Assembly: GCA_025175895.1 (NCBI GenBank)
Contig: CM045989.1
Span: 128,291,272-128,355,271 of the forward strand
DNA from: Wurfbainia villosa
Taxonomy: Eukaryota > Streptophyta > Magnoliopsida > Zingiberales > Zingiberaceae
Length of the DNA stretch: 64,000 nt
Direction of reading: 5' to 3'
In this document: in pieces, positions 44,169 through 56,721 of the stretch
Layout: each line of letters starts with the position of its first letter
Numbering within the stretch: position 1 is the stretch's first letter
Made by a program: the position numbers and the translations under genes
The notes under the pieces: generated by a model
What the model was told of the DNA's origin: nothing
What the model saw: only the letters and a program-made list of their open reading frames with translations
The model's database searches: none

Positions 44169-46728
44169 ATACTTAACTGATTATAACAAGTAAGAACCAT
44201 CGGTCCGTAGCGACACACTAAGTACCATTCACCTGACCATTTACACAATACCTGGTCGGTGGTAAACATGCAACCTAAGGGTACTAGAATAACCCTATGT
44301 TCAAGACATTATCTACCTATGGATGACCTTTTTGCCCAATTTACAATCAGGTCGTCATCCGGACTTTACTATTTGCATATAACTAAACAAATTCTAGGTT
44401 ACTTACATCATATATATATAACTCCTAAATCATGATAAAAAAAAATGTGATATCAACCTTTGAGCAAATATAGCCAACGACATGTATCAAACATAAGATA
44501 AATAAGAGCAGGGTCAAGATTATATGAACACTTAGCATGCTCATATCTATGACTAAATCTGAATGCAATTACATCTACCGGACCAGGGAAGGAAATTACC
44601 CACCTGTTAACTAGCTCGTGTTAATAAAATCTTCATGGTCGCGGTCTTGTCTCCTATATGTGTCCTACACACATCAAGCTTTATGATTAAGTGCAAGCAT
44701 ACAACAGATAATCGAATCGAATCTTACATCGACTTCATATCCCGATCAACTAAATTGATCTAGTTATTCAATTAACCTAATCAATCCTCCACATTAATCC
44801 CTATTTCACATCCATACCAATTCTAATACTGAATCATAACCAATAGAAAAAACTTCTTCCATTAACTTAATCAGAATACCAACTATCAATTTAATAATAG
44901 CTAATCAAGTTAACTAAAGTAACGATCCATAGAATTTACCTAGTTTCAAATCTATGGTAAAAGCTTCTTGATCCTAATTCAAATATCCCATCTAGATCTC
45001 ACAACTGTAAAAAAATCCAATATCACAGCCACAATATATAAATTGGCAGAATAAAACATATATATATCGATACAAATTTCAGATATGGGTTTACCAATTT
45101 CTAATTCTTAATCCACCGTAGATAATCCACTCTGTACGATTTGAACTTACAAAGCTTAGTTTCACCCGCCTTGCATCACTTCAATTCTGATCCAACTTCC
45201 TAGCTTAGTTCCAATCATCAAAATAGCTCAACAGCCACCCCCATTGCCTCCTTCATGTCTCTACCCTAATCCTTCAATTGCCAAACAAGGATCTGAGCTA
45301 TAACACTCCCAATCCACATAACACAGCATATCCAACACAACAACATCCTAAATCAGAAGATGAAGAGTCTTACCCCTTTATATCGCTTGGTCGCTTACAG
45401 ATCAAATCAAGCCACTAGAACCAAGGTCGAAGAACCTAGCTACTACCAGAACGTCCAGGCCCTGCTCACGACACTGCCATCATTAGCTTCCGGCGACAAT
45501 TGCAAGCTAAATATCCTTCCTAAACTGCTCTGTTCGCTGGAGACAGTTCAACGCCGACAATCACTGCTGCCCTTGCTCCGGAAATTCCCTGTTCAAGTGG
45601 TATGGGTTTCCAAGGAAGAATGGATTTCATGTAAGGTAAGAAGGTAAGTGGTTCCTACCTAGCTCAGTCAACCACCGATGGCAAAGGCCAAAACTTGTAG
45701 CCCTGCTCACCGGCTACGATCGGTGCTCACGATCCCTAGCTCTGGAAATCACCAGCAGTGAACTCCCCCTACCGGCGGCTCTACTCGCTATCGCCATCCA
45801 GCAGCTACCAGGCCACCGTCTGCTCCGGTAGAGATCCCAGCCCCAAATCCACGCTTCCAACCACTCCTACCCTCTCGATTTCCAGCCCGTCCACGGAGGT
45901 CTTCCAAGTCGACGATCGCCGTCTGCCACGAGGAAGAAGAACGAGAGGAAGGGAAGATCTCGCGATGAGGAAGGGCTCGCGAGAGGGAGAACTCACGAGG
46001 AAACAGTGATGAGGAGGGGAAGAGTTTCGGTGGCGGTGGAGAAATAGGAGGAGTCACGAAGAAATGGCGATTTGGAAAACTACTTGTGCGAGGAAACGAC
46101 AGAAATAGATAAGGAGTCGGCTAAACGGATCAACATTAAAAGCAAACGGGTCAGATTTGGAAAAACAATCGGGTGGGGACCAGGATTAAATTAGTACTAT
46201 CAATCCATTCAACTTAGGGTTTTATATTTAAACTTAGATCAATTAAATCCTATTAATCCCTCATAAGCAGATGACCCAAACAGGCTTTCCCAAAGTATAT
46301 TAAATCTTTCCCCGCAACATCTATAGAAATTTCCATTTAAGTCCAAGAAAATTTCTAAAAATTCTTGGAAAATTCCATAGGGTGTTTTCCTAATTAACAA
46401 GCATTATTTTATTTTATTTATTATTATTTTATTTTATTTTATTTTTTGATATTTTACATTCTCTCCCACTAATAAAAGTTTGGTCCCTAAATTTCTGACT
46501 CATATACGAGTACGAGATGTCATAACAACCATCTCAAGTATCTAGAAAAATCACACATCTCCAGTGACTAGATGAGGGTACTGAGCTCGTATAATATCAT
46601 CTAGCTCTCACGTAGCCTCCTCATATGTATGATGCTGTCATCCAACCTTTACGAGTCGGATGGTTTTGTCCCACTACTGTCGCTCCTTGCGACCCAGGAT
46701 CCACCCTGGAATCTTCTCGTAAGTCGCA

Positions 46729-47689
46729 TTAGACTGAGGTAGAATTCAGAACCTCTTTCAGAATATGCTCTAAATGTGGAATGTATTTCCTCAGTATATA
46801 CACATGAAATACATTATGAACAACTACAAGTGTTGGAGGTAAAGCCAATCGATAAGCTACAACCCCAATCCGCTCTAATATCTCAAATGGACCAATGTAG
46901 TGTGGAGCTAATTTTCCTTTCAACCTAAATCGTTTCACCCTTTTCATTGGTGAAACACGCAGAAATACCTGTTCCCCAACTGAGAACTCCAAAGGCCTTC
47001 GCCTTTGGTCTGCATAACTCTTCTGTCGACCCTGTGCCTCTAATAATCATCACGTGATAACGCACACCAACTCTGCATCATGTTGGATACTCTGTGACCC
47101 CAGAAGGAGCCACCTGAATGGAGGAGTGATAACTGTCCTTATAGTCAAATTCCACCAAAAGAATGTGATCCTTACCACTACCTCCATAATCCACGACACA
47201 AGATCTGAATAGATCCTCCAATGTCTGAATGATACGCTCAGACTGTTCTTCCGTCTGCAGATGAAATGTAGTATTGAGTCAAAGCTCTATGCCCATGGTC
47301 TGATGCAGACTTCACCAACATCGCGAGGTAAATCACGGGTCTCTATCAGATATAGTACCCAAAGGCACTCCGTGAAATCTGATAATCTCTCGACAGTACA
47401 ACCCTGCCAAACGATTCAATGGATCTGGCCCACGAATAGATAGAAAATTAGTTGATTCAATTAGTCAATCCATGATCACCCAAATCGCATCATGTCCTTT
47501 ACGAGTTATGGGCAATCCCGTAACGAAATCCATCGTGATTTGCTCCCACTTCCATTCCGAAATCGGAATTTTCTGGAGCAATCCAGCGGGTTTTCGATGT
47601 TCAGCCTTTACCTGCTGGCATACTAGACATCGAGCAGCAAAATCTGCTATACCTCTCTTCATACCGTTCCACCAGTATAAATATTTCAA
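46729..47689 (-). pseudogene. Element H integrase remnant
   Basis: At 47689-47465: the second half of the zinc-binding domain (YLYWWNGMKRGIADFAARCLV, then CQQVKAEHRKPAG) and the start of the core (ITMDFVTGLPITRKGHDAIW). The catalytic remainder at 46993-47464 is frame-broken. At 46992-46729 is the C-terminal domain (VGEQVFLRVSPMKRVKRFRL, HYIGPFEILERIGVVAYRLA, VVHNVFHVYILRKYI). This domain layout is the chromovirus type, but no chromodomain tail is legible after it. Confidence 0.85.
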
Positions 47690-48479
47690 ATCTCAGTACA
47701 TATGAGTACCACCAAGGTATATATCCCATCTCGAATGATGTGCTTTCTGTAGCAACTCTTCCTTAGTTAATGAAACTACGAAACCCCCTATCCTTATCAG
47801 AGACAGGGAATTATTTTCTCACAAAAGAAATCCATCTACCATCTCCACACACTCTGTAAGCATATGGAAGACATAGCGACCAATCTCACAAGTTGCAACT
47901 GTTTGCGTTCTAGCAACTCTATAGTAGCTACCCAATAGCTAGTCAAATCCCCACGAGCATTTCTGCTCCATACATCCACAAATCAAGATACTAACTACTA
48001 AAGTCGCGTCATGTATATGACAACCTATCTCGTAGTTTCTTAACTGTCGTAGGCATAAGATATGTCTCATGCAACTGTATCGGATTCACTTCGATCCCTG
48101 AAACGATACATTTGCGTACAACATCCTTTTATCCACTTCGGAAGGATTAACTAATACTCATGTAAAAGTTAACCACCGTCTAGGTCTTGTAACTGGTTTC
48201 ACCAGTTTCCGACTAAATGATTCCCATCATCACCTTTGTCAAACAAGTTTGTGGTATAGTAATGCCAAACATTTTATCCACATCTACAGAATTAACCCAA
48301 AACATAGAAGGAAAACCACCATCTACGGTGGTCGAGTGCGCAAGTCCAACTACCACAATCAACAGTGGCCAGGTTATGCAACTCCAACAACCACAAACTG
48401 ATCCAATCGTGTCCAGGATACACAATTCTCAAATCCAGTGGCGACTAAATCATTAATTAGTCTAACAACTTAATCACAA
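47690..48479 (-). pseudogene. Element H RNase H to integrase linker, degraded
   Basis: By position this should encode the RNase H end and the integrase N-terminus. I can read no unbroken motif longer than a few residues. Frames at 48213-48456 are open on both strands by chance. Confidence 0.4.
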
Positions 48480-49060
48480 CTCATAAAATTCATACCAAGT
48501 ATGAAATTGTCGTCATTACACACCTCCATTCTTTTTACTCTACACTGATGATATATCAATCATCACAACGACAATGATAATTGTATGACACTATGTCACT
48601 ACAATATCAATACTCCAGTCGTAAACCAACCCTAGAGTATACACAGGTGTCCTTAACTGAGCTAAATAGATCATCTATCCACAACGAAGGAAATTTTCTT
48701 TTAATAATTATTGCATTCCATCATCGATAATCGATGCATAATTTCAAAGGTCCATCCCTCTTTTAACAAAGAGTTCTGGATCCTTCTCAAGGAGAAATAC
48801 TGGGACAGATAAATATCCCCTCCAATATCTCCTATAATCACAACTTATATTCTTCCAATTCCCATGGTGTTTAGTAACACTTATACCAGTCAAATTATCA
48901 CCCGGCATGGGATCTTCGATATCGGAACTATTTCCTCAATCATTTCGATCGCCTACTCCACTTGCCTATGCAACGACAAGGCTAGGAGTTCATCCGAACT
49001 ACATCTGAATACTCTCAGATTATTCGCACATCTTAGAGACATAATCATACCATAATCTCA
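48480..49060 (-). pseudogene. Element H reverse transcriptase remnant
   Basis: The - strand near 48748-48724 reads LKLCIDYR followed by a stop, and then residues matching the gypsy run that normally leads to IKNKYPLPRIDDLF (here KRKFPL, IDDLF). Upstream, around 48890-48990, EEIVPISK matches the pre-RT GTAPISK motif. Stops and frameshifts occur every few dozen bases, so it is dead. Confidence 0.75.
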
Positions 49061-51150
49061 ACACTTTGACCATCCGTAAGTATATGTCTATAGTAAAGAT
49101 ATGTCTATCCAAGTCTAAGGGTATCCCTTAACTTCTTAATTGTTGGTCTACATCTCACCTGACGGTAGAGATACCATCGACCCACAAGTCGATGTATAGG
49201 AACCCTACAAATCCGAACTAAAAATGTTCTAGAAAAAGATACCTGTAAACTACAAGTATCTCTCAATATATTAACCCAGAGGGTAAAGTAAAGTAATACC
49301 CTGAACGATCAATTATCTGTCGATCTGATTCAAAGGATCTACGCAGGTCTCGGTCTTTCTTCGAAGAGAAAAAGAGCAGATCCAATAGTCCGGGATAAAG
49401 CAGTCGCATTTCTGCGACTAATGCCGCAGGGATTTTTTTTTTAAATCATCTGATCCTATCACTAAATCCTACGAGCTGCAACTGTAGAATACAAAATAGA
49501 TATGACCATCATCATATACTCTCTCCTCTGTACCAAGCCAATCCACATTTGGGGGTAACTGTTGTTGTTGTCTGCATGAGTCTTCTACGATGTCTTCTGC
49601 TGATGCTTCTTCTGTGCTGATCTCTACTGAAGGGTAGTATCAAGGAACTCCAACCACGCCTAAGGTAGTAGGTTGCTGCTGATGAGATAACCCAATCTTC
49701 GGTGCATATCTCTACTGTCGAGACGGTCCATCATCCTCCCGGAATACCATCGATAGTCTTCAACTGAGTCTTCATGTATACCTGCTCAAATGTACTGGTT
49801 GCTTTCAATAGAAACAGACGAACTGATCCAACAGATAATCTGACTTCGCGTATCTTCGTGATCCGCACTGCACGCACATAACCTCTTCGGAGTCTTTATT
49901 CTGATTTCGCTGATAACATCAAACAGTTCTAACGATCTGTGGTGGGTCTTCTATGATCAGAAAATAGTTAAACGCCTATGACTCCGATCTTGCTCCTTTT
50001 ATCCAACAGTCGGAGACTTCTGACTCTAATAAGGTGACCTGCAATAACTGCTTATCGGTCTCCAGCTCTTAAACACTTGTACGGAGTCATTTCTAAACTC
50101 CTGACTCAATCCAACGTCTTTCGGTAGGATCTGGTAGAAGATTCCAGCCTCCTAATCCAACTATAAGCCAATAACTCTGGGTGGCTCAAAACATCCATTC
50201 ACATTCTTGAGCTATTAGGTGTGCGTAAAACTCTGCAAGTCTAATGACTCTGCATGGTATTCCCGTTATCGACGATCACCCTACTTGAAGTTCAAGAATT
50301 CTCTACAATGTGTCACTGAAAGTGACGACGGGGAAATACTCTCTTTCAACATCACTAAACCATGATTAAGTGATATATTATTCCCTGAAGATTATTTTCT
50401 ACATTTACCACCAAATACTGGCTTGATCCCGATAATGGTATGCAAATAACTCTACTTCCTCTGTATAACACGAGTTAAGTACTCAAAAGTACCCTCAAAG
50501 TTATACAATCCAGTACAAACAACTCAGGGATCAAAATTCCTATGAAACACCTTATACTAATCCTCCGTTATCTGTATCAACAATAGTATACAAGTCTGTT
50601 CATTACCAAATAGGTAATGATCTAACTAGCACCTTTAGTGAAAATCTCTAAGACTGTAGTCTCAGATTTCAACAAGAAATGTGACGACTTGACCCCTGTT
50701 TTTCGACTCGGTATCAGTGGCTCTCAAAGGTAAATCACCTTTTCGATACAAGTTCAAGACTCACAGACTCAACAGGTCATTCTCATGGTCAACTCATACT
50801 ACGGTTACGAATAATAACCAACACACTACAGGTTATTCCCGATTTAAATATTAAATACATAACCAACAAAACCGAGAGTATAAACCCTAACGGCAACTCC
50901 AGTTAGTCGCCACGGTGGGCGACTTCTACTACGAGTCTGTACCGTTATAATAACACTAACTGTATACACTTGTTAATCAAGTCCAGATAAGTATCCAACC
51001 AGAAAATAAGTCATCAGGAATACTTACTTCGTGCTGCTTGGAGCTCAGGCCGCTGTCACATCTCATCTCAGAAAAACAACCAAAACCGAAACAAATCGAC
51101 TCCCGAGAATCCAAGACTTGACACAAAATAACATTGTATGGCATCGCAGA
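49061..51150 (-). pseudogene. Element H gag/protease region, heavily decayed
   Basis: By position between primer site and RT this is gag and protease. No zinc knuckle or DTG/DSG motif is confidently legible. The part 49690-50640 is duplicated in opposite orientation as fragment R (12833-13437 and 35069-35361), and comparison of the two shows which differences are lesions. Confidence 0.55.
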
Positions 51151-51155
51151 ACCTT

Positions 51156-51169
51156 AGGCTATGATACCA
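51156..51169 (-). other. Element H primer binding site
   Basis: - strand TGGTATCATAGCCT, one base off the initiator-Met type, seven bases inside the 5' LTR. Confidence 0.75.
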
Positions 51170-51176
51170 CTAAAGT

Positions 51177-51999
51177 TGTCATGCCCCGAGAGCATGCCAT
51201 GCCGAAAAGTAAACGGACGACATCTCCATTGTACTTGGCAACATCTCATGTTAATACAAGGCCCTTGGGCCCACAATAAACATAACATATAAAAATGTAA
51301 CCATAATAACACATCAAAACACAATAGAAACAACACAACAACAATACAATCCCACACACATGCATACCGATATGACTAACACCAAAACTAACAACCACCA
51401 TAACAAAACTAGAAAAGAAAGATACAACAACAATAGTCACAGACTACAATCAACACATAAAAACAAAAGACATATCGGAACACCAATGATAACCCAAAAA
51501 CCCGGACTCTCGGTGTTGAGATGAGACGATGCCAGCCAGTCGTGCTCCAAGTCCATCACGAAGTCGGCTACCTGTTACCTGGGCGACAGAAAATCCCAGG
51601 GTACATGGTGGTCAGTAAAACTCAGTAGGTAATAGGAAAAATATGTATATATCAAATATCACATGTAATTAAATAGAAAAATCTACAGGTACTTCAGGTA
51701 AACACTAGCATGATAAACATATACATGCATAAACCGTCTAACTAAATAAATAGTGTATAATGCAGACACCTTAAAGTCTGCTATGCTACTCTGATCCAAC
51801 CTGAGCATATATCCAAATATATAATAGGAAGAGTAATACTAACTCACAATATACTCATAATAAAGGTCAAAGGTATCTAACACAACCATATAACAAATGC
51901 GAGTAGCATGTATGAAGATGATGTACAACCAAATACAACAAGCATAGTACAATCAAATGCAACATCACAATAAGCATATATATATACTAATCACAATCA

Positions 52000-52078
<79 letters not shown>

Positions 52079-54236
52079 GCATATATGTATATATATGACA
52101 ATATGCAAAAATGTCATAAGTCACAGCAATGCAGCATGCATGGTCATGTCGGCTCACCCTAAAGCTACCACGACCCCAGTGTGGCCTCGGTGGCTTAAGT
52201 ATAACAACTGTCCCAACTTAACACCAACTACTACTCTCGAGTGGCCGAGTGGGCAATATGATCAAGTAGCATATAAGCGTGAAAAGCAAGCTATACGATG
52301 GGGGTCCCTACTGTTGGCCACTCTGACAGTCACTACCCATGAGTGGTTGAGTGCCACACACACATGACTACGACACGCAAATCCCACTACCACCGTCTAT
52401 AGTGGTAGAGTGCAGCACCACAATGCTCTGCCCTCACACCAGTTACTCGTCCTATGAGTAACCGTGGAGGCAGGATGATTGACAACCCTCTCAACCACAA
52501 GGGAGACCACATCGTCAGTGTGCATGCAAATGACATTAATGCAATATCTCATATACAAACATCCACCATAGAGTGTATTTTACAGAGAGTCGTAACAATC
52601 TGATCTACGCACTCTCTATCCTACAGAAAGTCATACTCAATTGATCATAGCACTCTCTATCCTATAGAGAGTCGTACTCACTGATCGACTAACTCTCTAT
52701 CCTGTAGAGAGTTGTAATTACTGATCGACACACTCTATATCTTGTATAGAGTCGTACTTAACTGATTATAACAAGCTAGGACCACCGGTCCGTAGCGACA
52801 CACTAAGTACCATTCCCCTGACCATTTACACAATACCTGGTCGGTGGTAAACATGCAACCTAAGGGTACTAGAATAACCCTAGGTTCAAGACATTATCTA
52901 CCTACGGATTATCTTTTTGCCCAATTTACAATCAGGACGTCATCCGGACTTTACTATTTGCACTTAACTAAACAAATTCTAGGTTACTTACATCACATAT
53001 ATATAACTCCTAAATCATGATAAAGGAAAATGTGATATCAACCTTTGAGCAATTATAGCCAACGATAAGTATCAAGCATAAGATAAATAAGAGCAGGGTC
53101 AAGATAATATGAACACCTAGCATGCTCATATCTATGACTAAATCTGAATGCAATTACATTTACCTGACCAGGGTAGGAAATTACCCACCTGTTAACTAGC
53201 TCGTATTAATAAAATCTTCACGGTCGCGGTCCTGTCTCGTATCCATATCCTGCACAGATCAAGCATTATGATTAAGTGCAAGCATACAATGGATAATCGA
53301 ATCGAATCTTACATCGACTTCATATCCCGATCAACTAAATTGATCTAGTTATTCAATTAACCTAATCAATCCTCCACATTAATCCCTATTTCACATCCAT
53401 ACCAATTCTAATACTGAATCTTAACCAACAGAAACATCTTCTTCCATTAACTAAATCAGAATACCAACTATCAATTTAATAATAGCTAATCAAGCTAACT
53501 AAAGTAACGATCTATAGAATTTACCTAGTTTCAAATCTATGGTAAAATCATTTTGATCCAAATTCAAATATCCCATCCAGATCTCACAGCTGTAAACAAA
53601 TCCAATATCACAGCCACAATATATAAATTGACAGCATAAAACATATATATATCGAATTACAGATCAGGGTTTACCAATTTCCAATTCTCGATCTACCGTA
53701 GATAATCCACTCTATACGATCTGAACTTACAAAGCTTAGTTTCACCCGCCTTGCATCACTTCAATTCTGATCCAACTTCCCAGCTTAATTCCAATCAACA
53801 AAACAACTCAACAGCCACCCCCATTGCCTCCTTCATGTCTCTGCCTTAATCCTTCAATTGCCAAACAAGGATCTGAGCTCTTAACACTCCCAATCAACAT
53901 AACACAGCATATCCAACACAACAACATCATAAATCATAAGATGAAGAGTCTTACCCCTTTATATCGCTTGGTCGCTCACAGATCAAATCAAGCCTCTAGA
54001 ACCAAGGTCAAAGATCCTAGCTACTGCCGGAACATCCAGGCCCTGCTCACGACGCTGCCATCATCAGCTTCCGACGATAATCGTAAGCTAAATGTCCTCC
54101 CTAAACTGCCCTGTTCGCTTGAGATAGTTCAACGCCGACAATCGCTGCTGCCCTTGCTTCGAAAATCCCTTGTTCAAGTGGTATGGTTTTCCAAGGAAGA
54201 ATGGATTTCATGTAAGGTAAGAAGCTAAGTGGTTCC
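51177..54236 (-). repeat. Element H 5' LTR (interrupted by element I)
   Basis: + strand TGTCATGCCCCGAGAG onward, matching the left LTR through GTAAGGTAAGAAG at 54213-54225. It stops at GTTCC (54232-54236), where the left copy continues with TACCTAGC. That point is the element I insertion, and the remainder lies beyond the window. (AT)n is at 52003-52074 and the hairpin array at 52570-52765. Confidence 0.88.
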
Positions 54237-55455
54237 TGTTAGGGATCGTTTGAAGGCTAGAGGGGGGGTGAATAGCGCTTTTCGTTTCTATAAGAGTAAT
54301 TAGCAGAAGCAAACACAAATAATATATGTAAAAACAAAAAGACAATGCTAACAAAGCCTTTACGTGGTTCGGAGATAACGCTCCTACTCCACGGCGATCC
54401 TTAAGGTGGATCAACCCAAGCAATTTCACTAAGAAGCTTTCTCTTTACAAAGACCTCCTCTTCTTACAAAAGATGACAATTAAGATTTGAGAGGAGAAAG
54501 GAGATTAATACACTTAGAAAGCTTGGAAAACTTGTAGGAGCTTAGAAGAAATATCAGAATGTAAGCATGAGGCTCTTCTTGCTCCCCTTGGGCTCTTTTT
54601 ATAGGAAAGAGTCTCTTTTTCCCGTTGGAGGTCTATCAGTCGACTGATGACTTACATCGATCCGCCGATTCTAGCGGCTTACGAGCGGCCGGATTTGCGA
54701 TTTGCCGTCGTATCGCCAACGGAAGACTATCGATCGGCTAGCGATGGCGATTCGCTCGATATCGCCGTAGCCGGATCGACCGGCCACGGCCATTTCATTT
54801 GTGGCGATCGTGACAATCGACAATGGCGAGTCATGCCGGCTATATCTTTGCCGAGTCGAGTCATTGTCACGGTTCGGCCAGGATAACCCCTGTCGATAGC
54901 GACCTTCCAAACTCTAATGTTGTATTTTAAGGGCGATTCGGCCAGAGCACCATGTTCGATCATGGCACACTCAAGTATGACTAATTCATACTTGAAAACA
55001 TAACCTAAGCCTAGACTTAACCTTCTAGCTTCTCCATCACCTTGCGCCTCTAGGATTTCTCTGAGTCCACGACTCCATCCATGCGCTTGCCTTCAAAAGC
55101 TTCCTTCGGTTTCGTCATGCTTTGGGTTTCTTCTTTGCCAAAGTACGCTTGGACTTTACGCCGCCAAGACTACATGCTTGGACTTATGCCGCCAAGACTT
55201 TCCTTTGGTCTTCCTTTTCCAAGGACTGCTTGGACTTTACGCCACCAAGACTACATGCTTGGACTTATGCTGCCAAGACCTTTCCTTGACTTCTCTTTGC
55301 CAAGATCACACTTGGACTTGTCTTTTACCAAGTCTTCATACTTGGATTTTCTGACTTAAACATGTATACAATTAGATCACAAAACATTGCCTAACTTAGA
55401 TGATTATCCAAACATCAAAATATATATAAATGCTTGGGGCATTGTTGCACCAACA
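54237..55455 (-). repeat. Element I 3' LTR
   Basis: + strand TGTTAGGGATCG...GCACCAACA, 1219 bp. - strand TATA CTATAAAAAG is at 54595-54604. One CAGTCGACTG is at about 54636, and next to it (54650-54800) a stretch packed with CGATCG, GCGAT and CCGG words. At 55080-55350 tandem units of about 36 bp carry CTTGGACTT...CCAAGAC arms. Confidence 0.92.
54595..54604 (-). promoter_or_regulatory. TATA box of element I LTR
   Basis: - strand CTATAAAAAG, conserved in the 5' LTR at 63955-63964 and in the same relative place in elements B and C. Confidence 0.7.
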
Positions 55456-55473
55456 ATCTCCCCCTTTTTGATG
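55456..55473 (-). other. Element I polypurine tract
   Basis: - strand CATCAAAAAGGGGGAGAT touching the LTR start TGTTGGTGC. Element C has the same tract; element B differs by one base. Confidence 0.9.
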
Positions 55474-56514
55474 TTTGGCAATCATTTAAGTTAGATCTTT
55501 AGATCTTTAACACATAAACATATTTCAATATGAATTCTAACTTAAATATCCCTTCTCCCCCTTTGACATACAACAAAAAAAGAGAAGAGGTTATCCAATA
55601 AGTGCAGGAAAGAATTATAATTGACACATCTTGAACAAAGGTATAAAATTGATATGAAGCTCCCCCTAAATCCAAGACATGTTTCATGATGTGTAAATAA
55701 CATGTTAAACAAAACATAAGCAATAGGCAAATATGTCCTAGCCTTGCACCAACAATTATATAAATAAGGGATGTAGCTCCCCCTAAACCAGTGCACCAAG
55801 AAAATCCGCCTTTCCATACAAGGTATCATATATATACTGTGGAAATTGTATAATGTCCAAAATTGAACCTTTTAACCGATGAAAAACCGCTTTCCATTCC
55901 AAAGCGATGACAGGTTATTGGAATAAGCGTGATCAAGCTGCCGACCATAGCGATCAATAATACAACGATCGTGATATCAGACAAATCTGAATTTCGAGTT
56001 TTTCAGTCAAGGTTTGAAAATGTGTAGAAAATTACGTGGGTGTCCAAAAATCACGAAACTTGGCATACAGATTTTATTCGACTAATATAACATATGAAAA
56101 ATATTAGACGAAAAACATGTTCATCAGATTAATGGATTGATACGATATTTAAAACAACAAAATTATGACACAAAAAGTGTAATTGTATCATATCAATATT
56201 CATAACTTCGTACTATATGCTCAACTTATAAACTTGATAAACAACAAATTGTAGGCACTAATAGAAGTGAATAAAAAAAACAATTTCATTTCATCAATCA
56301 AAAGTCATTACATAAGTAGGAGTTTATGCCGTACATACGGCCAAAAAGAAAATAACAAAGAAAACAAGCGAGCTAACGATCGTCGTCCTCAGCATCCATC
56401 GGTGCCGATGACGAACCATCGTGAGGTGGGTGTCCAGGTGCAGCAGGGCGGAGAATCGCCAAGATGTCCTGCTCGCCGATGCACCTCTCTCACGAGGAGA
56501 GGAGCTCTGATGCT
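55474..56514 (-). other. Element I 3' noncoding region
   Basis: AT-rich to about 56370, then GC-rich. Near 56055 CAAAAATCACGAAACTT resembles CAAAAATCACGAAATTT at 58324 on the other side of the extra gene, and similar words occur in B and C near 8440 and 28520. No gene is recognised. Confidence 0.55.
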
Positions 56515-56721
56515 CTAGGCGCGGCTGGCCAAAAGCGTGTGTCCACCGCTCCGCAAAAGCATCGGCGGGCAGAGGATGTGCGGTAGAGCGATCGCTCGCT
56601 GCAGTCTCCCTGCAGTGATCCCCTCAAGAACACCTGCAGCACCACCCTCGGCTACTCCTGCAGCACCACCCTCAGCAACTCCTTCCGCAGCGGCATCCTC
56701 TCAGGTCTTTGGGCGGCACCG
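56515..56721 (-). pseudogene. In-frame C-terminal extension of the extra gene, cut off by stops
   Basis: After the TAG at 56722-56724 the same frame continues: six codons, a TGA (56701-56703), then about 60 open codons with AEGGAAGV twice (24-bp units) up to a TAG at 56515-56517. GC content is well above the surroundings. Both stops could come from single C-to-T changes (CAG to TAG, CGA to TGA). The gene probably once ended here. Confidence 0.5.

Larger units (their letters stand above)
40168..46458 (-). repeat. Element H 3' LTR (contains solo LTR J)
   Basis: + strand TGTCACGCCCCAAGAG...GATATTTTACA. The polypurine tract complement TTCTCTCCCACTAA follows at 46459. Segments 40168-41498 and 43880-45653 match 51177-52465 and 52466-54236. 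Probable TATA on the - strand is CGATATAAAGG at 45375-45385 (53956-53966 in the other copy). Open frames at 45360-46057 on both strands are not recognisable genes. Confidence 0.88.
40168..54236 (-). mobile_element. Element H: large-LTR Tekay/Del-like gypsy element
   Basis: The left (3') LTR 40168-46458 and right (5') LTR 51177 to beyond 54236 flank a 4.7-kb interior. After removing solo LTR J the left LTR is about 3.9 kb, a size usual for the Tekay/Del group. Primer site, RT, integrase and tract are all in - sense. It inserted into element E's pol. Its right LTR is interrupted by element I and continues past the window. Pol is full of stops and frameshifts. Confidence 0.88.

Noticed and set aside
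45360..46057. Possible host exon with frames on both strands (83-95 codons)
   Set aside because: It is inside element H's LTR. The first frame is repeated at 53941-54228 with non-synonymous changes and small differences. There is no domain.
55081..55359. A 92-codon repeat protein in the I LTR
   Set aside because: It is translation of tandem CTTGGACTT..CCAAGAC units in the LTR and depends on unit length only.
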